From Mycogone perniciosa (lineage: Eukaryota; Ascomycota; Sordariomycetes; Hypocreales; Hypocreaceae): DNA of 64,000 nt. Below the pieces are notes generated by a model, which worked only from the letters and a program-made list of their open reading frames with translations, was not told the DNA's origin and ran no database searches. Below are positions 54,940-64,000 of this stretch, in pieces. Location of the stretch: NCBI GenBank assembly GCA_025331125.1, contig JAOALB010000005.1, positions 310,001-374,000 of the forward strand, read 5' to 3'. Position numbers and translations under genes: made by a program. Numbering within the stretch: position 1 is the stretch's first letter; each line of letters begins with the position of its first letter.

Positions 54940-57900
54940 GTACCCCCCCCCCTTTTAAACTTTATTTACCTTTAAATAACTATTTTAAAACTATATATAT
55001 TCTAATCCTTTTATTATATTAACTTTATTATAAGCAGCTACTATATTATAGGTCTAGCTAGTCAGTTATCTGTTTTTTCTTAACTTAAATAGGCAGGCTA
55101 AGCTTATTAAGGTTTTTTATATAGTATTTTAAAAGGGCAGCATTTTATCCTTTTCGGTTTTTCGCGGGTTGCGAGCTTAATATATAGTATTTCTAGGCTA
55201 TATAATAGTATAGGCTATTTTTATTATAATAGTTAAGGATATTATTAAATTTTGACTTTTCTATTACTTTATCTATTTTATTATCCTTTTTAAGGATTTA
55301 TCTTTATATATTTTATGTTTTATTTATTAATAGTATTTTACTTTAGTAAATATATCTATTAACCTACTTTATTAACTGCTAATAGTTTAAAGAGAGAGTT
55401 ATAGAATATAAGGAAAATATAAACATAATTAAAGAGTTTAAGTTAATAGGCTTAAAGGTATACATTTAAGATTTTATATAAGCTTATTTATTTATTCTCT
55501 CTTTTTTTATTAAATGGTTTATTTTAAAGTATTTAGTTTTTAACTATACCTTTTTATTAACTATAACTTATTATAAATCCTTTTTTAATATATTAGCTAT
55601 AGCTTTATATTAAGTAATTATAAAGGCTTTTAATTAATTTCAAATTTATTAAAAATACTTAGCTATAATATTTACTTTATAAAAGCTCCTCTTTTAAATA
55701 ATAAATAGGTTTAATAGGCAAATATTTAGAAGTTTAACTTTTAAATATAAATAAAAACTATAATTTGCAAAAAATAATAAAGGTTTTATGATTTTAAACA
55801 TTTAATTATTTTAAATAAACTTTATAAATAGTAATTAATTTATTTAATTATTTTAATAAAAGTGTATAAACTATTTAAAATATTACTTTACTGTTATATT
55901 TAACTATTTAATTTAACTATTAGTCTTTAAATAATAAATTAAAGAATATTTAAAGTAGATTTTAAGTTATTAAAATAGCTGCTTTGAAAATCTAAATATA
56001 AATTAAATATTTTAGTTTAATATAATTATTTTTAAAGCTTTATATAAAGTATAAATATATAAAAAAAGGTATTAGTAAATATTTTTATATAAAATATATA
56101 AGTAGTAATAAAATAATATATGTTTATTAAGCAGTATATTACTATAAGAATATTTTTATAAACTAAGCTTTATTAATTATAGTTAAGCAGTAATATAATA
56201 TAATTTATTAAAATATTACTTTAAGCTTAAAATAATACTATTAATAATTTTAAAAATCTTAAAAAAGTAAATTTATTTAACTTTATTTAAAAGTATAAGT
56301 TATAACTTTTAATAAAAGTATTAATATTAGCTAATATTTGCAGCTATTAATATATAGAGTTAAAAAAGTTTAATATTTTTAATTATTTTAAATATCCCTT
56401 TAACTTAAAAAAGTATATTTAATATATAATTTATATTTTTACTTTATTTATTTATAAAAGGAAAAGTTATTTTTAATAATATATTTAAGTACTATAAACT
56501 TAAAAGTTTTATATTACTGCTTTTAAATTACTTTAAATACTTTTAAGCTATTATTATATAATTAAGTTTTAAAGTACTTATATTATAATATTGATTATAT
56601 TTAATATTTTATAAGCTTTATTAATTATTTTATTACTTAATATCTTTAACTTTAAAATTAAAGTATTAGTTATTATTATAAAAAGGCTGTTATTATTTAT
56701 ATTTCCTATTATATTAATATAGGTATAAAGGTTAACATTGCTTTTTAAAAGTAAAGCTTTTTTTTAATTAACTATTATTTTAATTTAACTTTATTAAAAT
56801 ATTTTAAAATATTTTATTTAATATATTAAGCTTTACTACTTTTAACTTAAACTAATAAATAATCTAGAAATTATATTAAAATAGGAATTTAAACTAATAG
56901 ATTTTCTTTAATTTAATACTTCAATAATTATAAAGTATTTCAAGTTTTTATAATTTATAATAATTTTAAATTTATTTTTTATACTTTAAAGCGTAAAGTG
57001 CTCTTTGCTTAATAATTTAATAATAGCTAGCAGTCTTTTATTATAAACTTTATAATTATATTTAATAGGTAAATATTTTAATAAAAAATATACTATTAAT
57101 TATAGAACATTATCTTTATTATATTAAAGAAATATTATTAAATATTTAATTTAAAGTATTTATTTTTACAACTATCTTTTTATTATAATTAAAAAACGTA
57201 AAGATTAAGGCAGTTATAAATTAGGTTTTAAAATAGTTAAACGCAGCAGTATAAAATTTTATTTAACTTTATAGTATATTTTTTAAAAGGCTATTGAAAG
57301 GTTTATAGATATTAAAAAAGTCTTTAATAAACTATTAATAGAAATTTATAAAGCTTAAAAAGTATTAAAGTTTATAGAAGTTTAAAGGTCTCTGTTAATT
57401 TATAATTATAGTTACTTTTTTAAAGTTTATTTTAATACTATTATATATAATAATTAAATTAAAGTATTTTATTTTTATTATTTTAAATTTATATCTTTTA
57501 ATATTAATTCAAACACCTATATTAATTAATTTATTTATAACTTTTTATATATATTATTAATATTCCTTTTATATAGCTAAATAAATTAAAATATTATTAA
57601 AATAAACTATATAAATTTTATTAAATAAATTATATAAAGTATAATTAATATAATATTAAAAAGAGGCTAAAGTATTATAAAGGCTAAAAGGTATAATAAA
57701 GGTTTTAAATAATTTAAATTAAGTTATAAAAGCTATTTTTTATTTATATCCCTTTATAATTGTAGGTTTATTAAAGGTAGCTATTATATTTAGCTTAATA
57801 TAAAATTTAATATTATATAAAGTATTTAATATTTTCTAAATTAATAGTAATAAATATTAATTCTTCATAGTAATATTATTAAAGCTTTAGTAATTTTAAT

Positions 57901-59750
57901 AAATATAATTGCCTTTGTTAGGTTTTATAATAAAAAGTAAAAGGGGAATATATTTTACTTTAAATTCTTTAATAAATCTTTTAATTAAACTTGTATTTAG
58001 CTATTCTTTTATAATTTAAAGTTTATTTAATACTATTAAACAGTTTTTTTAATATAATAGTTTTTTCTTTAATAAAAGTTTAATTTTATAGTTTTATAAT
58101 CTTTTAAAGGGAAGTTTATTTATTAATTATAAAAAGAAGTAAATAATTTTATTTTATCATTAATTAAAAAGTCTTTTTTAAATATTACTTTCTATTAGTT
58201 TTAGCTTTATTTCTATAAATTTATTAATATTAGACTTTAATATCCTTTAAAGGTACTTTCTGCTATAATAATATATAACGAATTTATAAAAAGCTATAAA
58301 AAATAATACTTATACTACTATTAAACTACTTTATATTTATAATATATTTATAAAACTATTTTTATTAAGCTTTAATAATTAATATACTTTATATTCCTAC
58401 TTTTATATATTTTCTATTAAATCTATTCAAGTTAATCTTATATATTAAATAGATAAATCTTTACAGAATTAAATATATAATATTACAGTAAATATTTAAA
58501 TATTTATTAGGTTAAGTCGCTTATATAGTATTAGTGCTATATGCTTATTAAGTATTAATATATTTAGCTTAAAGAGTTGTAGTAAATTGCATTAATATAA
58601 ATATCAATACCTATTAGCTATAAGTATTATTAAATCTAATATTAAACGCTTATTTAATATTATTAATATTTTAATCTTTAATTTTTTACTGTTATTAAGC
58701 TAATATATATAATAGTAATTTTGCTTTAATATTAATATAATATAGGTTTAAAGGTAATAATTTATTAAATAGTATTATAAGTTAAAAGTAACTATTGATA
58801 TAAGCTAGTTTATATTAAAATTATATTACTATAGCTATAGTATTGTAAAGATAAAGGGGTTTTAATTTAAGAGATTAATAATGAAAAATATATATAGCTC
58901 TTTATACTCCTTTATTCCTATATCTACAATTATATAGTTAGTAAACTATACTGTAACTTTACTATTAGCTAAAATAAAGCCTTTTAATTTTAGTAATTAT
59001 ATTATTAGGATTTAAGACTTTTAAAGAAAACATTAATCTATAAAGCGTTATATTAAACAGCTACTATTAATAAAGGTTAATATAGTTACTAGTAAATATA
59101 TAAAGAATAATATAGTATAAATAAATAGTAATTTACTATTTATAGTATTTAAAAGCAATAGTTTATTATTAATAATAATCTATTATATTTATAAAGGTAT
59201 TAAATTTATAGGCTATTTTAATATTTTATTATACTTTTTAATATTATATTATTAAAAAGCTACTTTTTTCCCTGCCTTTTTATATTAAAAGTTATATTTT
59301 TATAGGCAAATATATTATTAAAGGTAACTAATCCTTTAATAAAGCTAGTTTTATTTATATAGTATAGGAATAAGTTTTGATAATATAATAGGTTATTTCT
59401 TTAAATTAAAAACTGCTAGTATTACAGGAACGAAGGAATAGGAACTTATAATGCTAGTATACCTTTTCCCTGGCTTAGGATATATACCCTGCCTTAAAGC
59501 GTTATATTACTATTGCCTTAATATATTCCGTATCTTAAAAAGCTGCTACTATATCTTTATAGGGTTTAATGTCTTATAGTATTAGCTTTCTGCTTTTCTA
59601 TACAGTTATTAACTATATATTAGCCGCTATAGTAATAGTATAGGTTATAAAGTTATTAATATTCTTTATATTATAAAGTAAAAGATATAGTATTTAACTA
59701 TATAGGATTGCCTATATTCTTTTACTTTAAAGGCTTTAATTTATATTAAA
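54778..59750 (-). mobile_element. Chromovirus copy 2, truncated at its 5' end
   Basis: The 3' LTR at 54,778-54,939 is the same 162-bp length as in copy 1 and is followed by the polypurine tract (plus strand GTACCCCCCCCCC). The body is collinear with copy 1 through chromodomain/integrase tail (to 55,467), an integrase-core segment absent from copy 1 (55,468-56,453), then RNase H and RT (YIVYFNNILIY at about 57,590-57,620) and gag. It lacks about 200 bp present in copies 1 and 3 (at about 58,738) and stops at about 59,750, equivalent to 33,480 of copy 1, so the gag start and 5' LTR are missing. It is the most heavily AT-shifted of the three copies. Confidence 0.82.
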
Positions 59751-59990
59751 AAGGAGGGATAAAAAGGAACGATTTTAGTGTATTTAGGTAACCTTCCTAT
59801 TTTGGCGAGACCTAGAATTAGGCCTAACGATAAGACTAAGTCTAGGAGGAACTTTAATATAAGTTAAGAAATCTCTATTATCTTTAATAATAACAATTAA
59901 GCTAGGACCAGCTATCCCACCTACCTTAAACTTAATATAATAGCTATAATAGCTATTATAAAAAATCAAATTAAAATGGTTTCCTATTTA
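59751..59990. other. Less-mutated island at the end of chromovirus copy 2
   Basis: About 240 bp keep far more C/G, including CpG, than the surroundings (for example GGCGAGACCTAGAATTAGGC). It starts exactly where copy 2 stops matching copy 1. A 61-codon minus-strand frame has no motif. It could be part of an LTR or an unrelated fragment. Confidence 0.4.
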
Positions 59991-62900
59991 TATAGCTGTA
60001 AGTCGATTTAGCCGATTTTTTATATAAATAGATTTTATAGAAAATAAAATAGGGCTATAAACTTAATTCTACTCCTATACTTTTATTATTTAATCGGAAA
60101 ACTATTATAAAAGATAAAGCTATTATTTATATAATTACTTTTATACTAGCTATATATATACTAGATATTTGAAAGTTATTTTAGCTATTAGTTTAGTTAT
60201 AATTTAATTGTTTATTTATTATTAACCTAATTAAACTTTTAGTTATTTCTTTATTACTATATTATATAAACCTTCCTAAAAGCTATATATAAATAAAGTT
60301 TAGTATAACTTTATTATTTTAATAGGTTATAAGCTTAAAAGAGTTTTCCTAAAATCTTTATTAATATATTTTTCTAGTAGTTATAGTATTTCCTTAAAAG
60401 CTATTATAGCATTTATAGTAAGTTTTTATAGTATTTATCTTAATGCTTATCTTAATAGTTTTTAGGATTTATTTGGCTATTTAAAGCTATTTTTAGGCTT
60501 TTACTGTAAATACTATTACAGTTATAGTAATACTACTAGTATTCCTACCTTTATATACTTTATAGTATATTCTTTATTTTTATAGGATATAGGCTTAGTA
60601 TTAGCAGTATAAATCGACCTATTAAAGTTTTTAGCAGCCCTATTTCTTTAATTAAAGATAATAGCTTTCCTTAATAGTAAAGGGATTTATTTATTTAAGT
60701 GCAAAATATAAAATAAAAGCTTCAAGTATAAAGGGCTTTTACTAAAACAGTAAAGGTATAGTTAAAGGGTTAAAATAATACTATAACTTAGCTATTTAAT
60801 ACTTTAACTAGCCTAGCTGCTGCTATTTTAAGTCTTTAACCTTAATAGACTATAAGTTTAATAAAAGTTAAACCTATAGCCTTTATTTTAATATTAATAT
60901 AAACTTTTACCTTTATTTTTATATTTATTTAAATTCCATTTTCATTAATTCCTTAACTTTAAACTACTATTCTAATATTAAATAATAGTTTTATTAAAGA
61001 GGTATTAAAAAAAGTCTATAGCTTTTTAAAAAGCTATAAACTAATAGGTCTTAATAACTTTAATTAATAGATTTAGTCTTTAAATATTATATTAAAGGCT
61101 ATAGATTACTATACCTTTATAGAATATCGTATAATTACTAATTTTCTATTTAATTTAAAACAGGCTTTATTACTTATATTAATTAAAGGTAATTTAATAA
61201 CTATTCCTGCTATATTTATTATTTAGATTTAAAGCTTAAAAAAGCATTTTCAGCTTTAAAAAAATAATATAGTTACTTTAATATACTATAAAGAGATTCC
61301 CTTTATAGGGAATTTTATTTATTAAAGTATAGTAATCATAAAAGATCTTTAATTAAATTTAATATTACTTTTAATAGCTTATAAGCTAGGTTAGCTATTT
61401 TAAAGGTTCGTATTAATATATTAAATTAAATAAATTAATATTCAAATTCCTTAAAAAAGATTTACCTTTAATAAATTAAAAGAATTAAAAGAACTATTAA
61501 ATTTAATAAAGCTATTAAGGAATTAATTAAAGGTTTTAATATTTAGTTTCTTATAGTAGATACATTAAAAGAAACTAGGAATTTATCTTTTACTGTATAT
61601 AAGGTTAATAAAGCTTTAAGGTCTTTTAAATCCCTTAAAGATTAATTAATACCTTTTAAATTTAAAGGTTAAAAGCTAGCTTTTAATTCCTATAAAAAGA
61701 AAAGAAATTAAAAGAATTAAAACAATAACTAGAAATAAACTAAAAAGGATTATACTTTTACGAGTATATATAATCTAGCTATTAAAGGGTATAGCTTAAA
61801 AGAGCTATTAAAAGAATCCTTTATTAAATTTATTATTAGTTTAAATAATAATTAAAACCTTTTATAAGCTTTAAACGCTAAAAAGGAGAGAAAGTCTTTT
61901 ATATCCTCTAAATCCCTTAAACTTCCTCTTTAAAATAGTCTACTATATAATACTAAATCTATAGTTTATATAATTAATTTTAAAGAATAGTTTATAAACT
62001 ATAAATTTAATAATAGGGAACTTAATATTATTTATATTATAGGGGGTCCTATTATACTTAAAGGAATAAATATAGTTACTTTTAATATTTTTAATAAAAA
62101 TGATAAATATAAAAAGATAATGCTATTAAATACCCTTTTTTGCCTATAGTTGAATATAAAGTTTATAAATAGTTTAAGGCATTATTTAATTAAAGGATAT
62201 ATATAATATAATACTTTTTTTATAAAAACTATATAGTTAATAAAGCTGTTAAATCCTTTAAAATATAGGTTTTTCTTTATAATTAAAAGATATACTATAC
62301 TATATAGCTATATAAATAGCTATAGAGTTTATAGCTTTATATAAACTTAAATTCCTGCTATAAATAAAGAAAAGGCTTAAGAATATATTGCTATTTTAGA
62401 AACAATAGCTTTAAAAAAGAAATAACTAACTAGATTTAATCTTAAGCTTATAAAAAAAAATCTTAAAAGAAAAGATCTCTTTAAATTCCTTAAAACCTTA
62501 AGCTAAATAAAGGAAAAGGGGCCTTATGTACCTTTATTGCCTAAAGAAATAAAGGGGAATAAGCCTATAAAGGATACCTTTATAGAGGAAAGGCTTTATA
62601 TATTTAAAGAATCCTTTATTATTAAAAATCTAAAAGTTACTAAGCTATTTAAATTCAAAGGAAAGACTATTACTAGTCTTAATTAAAAACTGCTAAAGCT
62701 AGCCCTTTTATAGTATAAAAGACTAGGCTATATTAGTTTAAGTCTATTAAAAAAGACTATTAAAATAACTACTGGAACTTTTAACTTTAATTTTATTAAA
62801 AAGATTAAATTTTACTGCTTAATATATAATAAAAAAAAAGCTATTAAAAGGCTTAATTTAAAGCTAATTCCTAATCTACTAGCCTCTCTTAATTATTTAA

Positions 62901-64000
62901 AAGCTAATACCTTCTCTATAAAGCTAATACTTTATAATAAAGCCTTTATTAGTCTTTTAATTATTAATAGAAAATTAAAATATAGGTAGCTATTCCTTTT
63001 AAAAGATTATAGTAAACTTACCCTTTTAGCTACTATATAAAGCTTTATAAATAGCTTAAAAATACAGTATAACCAGTATTTTAAAGAGTTTTACTATAAT
63101 AAAAGAAAGGAACTTAATTAGGAACTTTAAATCTAATTCTTTTCTTTAAAAATTATATACTTTTATAGTAGCTTCTATATTTATAAATATAATAGTTTAA
63201 TAAAACGCTTTATGAAAGTTTAATTGAACAGGCTATAGGCTATTATTATAGCGGCTAACCTACTACTATATCTTTAAAATTTTATTATTACTAGAGTTTT
63301 TAAATTAATTAACTATATAGCTATTATTAATAAAGACTTTACCCTTTATTAAAAATTATATAAAGACTTAGACTTTAATAAAGATTATAAACCTAATCTG
63401 CGAAAATATAGGATTATTGGCTTTTATTATAAAGTATTTATTCTATAAAAATGAAAAGTTAAAGGCTATAGGTTAGCCTTTAAGACTAAAGCTAAAAGAC
63501 TACTAGCAGTTTTAGGTAGTAATATTTACTTTATCTATATTCTAACTAAATATATAATCTTTAAATTGGTAACTATAAAGCTATATAAAGATAAAGCTTT
63601 TAAGTTCTAAATCTTAAAGCCTAGTATAGGTTAGGATAATAAAGAATTAAAGGGAGAAATAGAGCTAAATTCTATAAATTAAATAATTTCTAGCTTTTAG
63701 TATATTAATCCTTTATTCTTTAACTTTATTTTAAAGGGAGAACCTACTACTATTCCCTTTATTTTTATATTAATTATATAAAACTTTACAGTTATAAAAT
63801 ATTTATTAAATATAAATATATCCTATTTTCTTTATAATAATATTAAAAAGCTAGCCTTTTTAGTTACTGCAGTATAAAACCTATAAACGCTTAAATAAAT
63901 CTTTTATAATCCTAATAAAATTAAATAACTAAAAGCAATTTATAGCGAATTTAACTAGCTAGTTAAATAATATACCTTTACTTTTATTAAATATAATAAT
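59991..64000 (+). mobile_element. Ty1/Copia element relic, continues beyond the right edge
   Basis: Plus-strand frames show, in Copia order: a protease neighbourhood at about 61,970-62,270 (KGINIVTFNIFNKNDKYKKI, then MLLNTLFCL, expected xNVLFxP); the GAG-pre-integrase box at about 62,700-62,830 (RLGYISLSLLKKTIKITTGT, FYCLIYNKKKAIKRL; expected LGHIS and CxxC); and integrase at about 62,880-63,900 (LKANTFSIKLI, RWLFLLKD-like YRxLFLLKDYSKL, IIAANLLLYL, YRIIGSLAF-like remnants). RT would lie outside the window. Many stops; RIP-degraded. The left border and LTR are not identified. Confidence 0.7.

Overview
The window looks like a chromosome segment of a filamentous ascomycete (Pezizomycotina, probably Sordariomycete-like). 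It has short introns with GTRNGT donors and CTAAC/CTGAC-type branch sites, NLR-type incompatibility genes, and a long AT-rich block whose damage looks like repeat-induced point mutation (RIP). I cannot name the species from sequence alone.

Region 1 (1-18,331) has ordinary base composition. From left to right: a nucleoside-phosphorylase-domain gene running off the left edge (-); a divergently transcribed NB-ARC/TPR NLR-like gene (+) with one 64-nt intron; a class-3 lipase of the sn1-specific diacylglycerol lipase type (-); a short-chain dehydrogenase pseudogene (+); a LURP-one/Tubby-C-like protein gene (+); an ascomycete-specific family gene broken by one extra base (-); a WD40-repeat fragment (-); a relic joining a zinc-ribbon-like protein to an AMPK-beta (CBM48) domain, carrying two frameshifts and a stop (-); and a small MGCxxSK protein with a predicted N-myristoylation site (-). 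Intact genes decline toward the right: most of what lies between 8.2 and 15.5 kb is broken, by C-to-T/G-to-A type changes and by one-base indels.

Region 2 (18,332-64,000) is about 45.7 kb of extremely AT-rich, gene-free DNA made of nested, RIP-degraded LTR retrotransposons. I recognise: (a) three copies of one Ty3/Gypsy chromovirus, one truncated at the boundary (18,332-20,672, +), one complete with 162-bp LTRs and a 5-bp target duplication ATTAC (21,541-34,855, -), and one truncated (54,778-59,750, -); (b) a second Ty3/Gypsy element with about 0.4-kb LTRs (22,228-29,939, -) nested inside the complete chromovirus; (c) a roughly 11.9-kb element with about 385-bp LTRs (41,152-53,008, -); (d) two Ty1/Copia relics in opposite orientation (about 35.1-41.1 kb, -, and about 60-64 kb, +); and (e) a 119-bp solo-LTR-like insertion with its own 5-bp target duplication (18,930-19,048). 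The reading frames of pol are still visible through the damage: catalytic YxDD became YxNN, TGG became TAG, and a zinc-knuckle His became Tyr.

The two regions meet at an abrupt junction at about 18,332, where unique sequence passes directly into a truncated chromovirus. The AT block could be a centromeric/pericentromeric or other constitutive-heterochromatin domain. The neighbouring NLR, phosphorylase and WD40 pieces fit a fast-evolving incompatibility-gene neighbourhood. All homology statements are by eye from motifs; no search was run.
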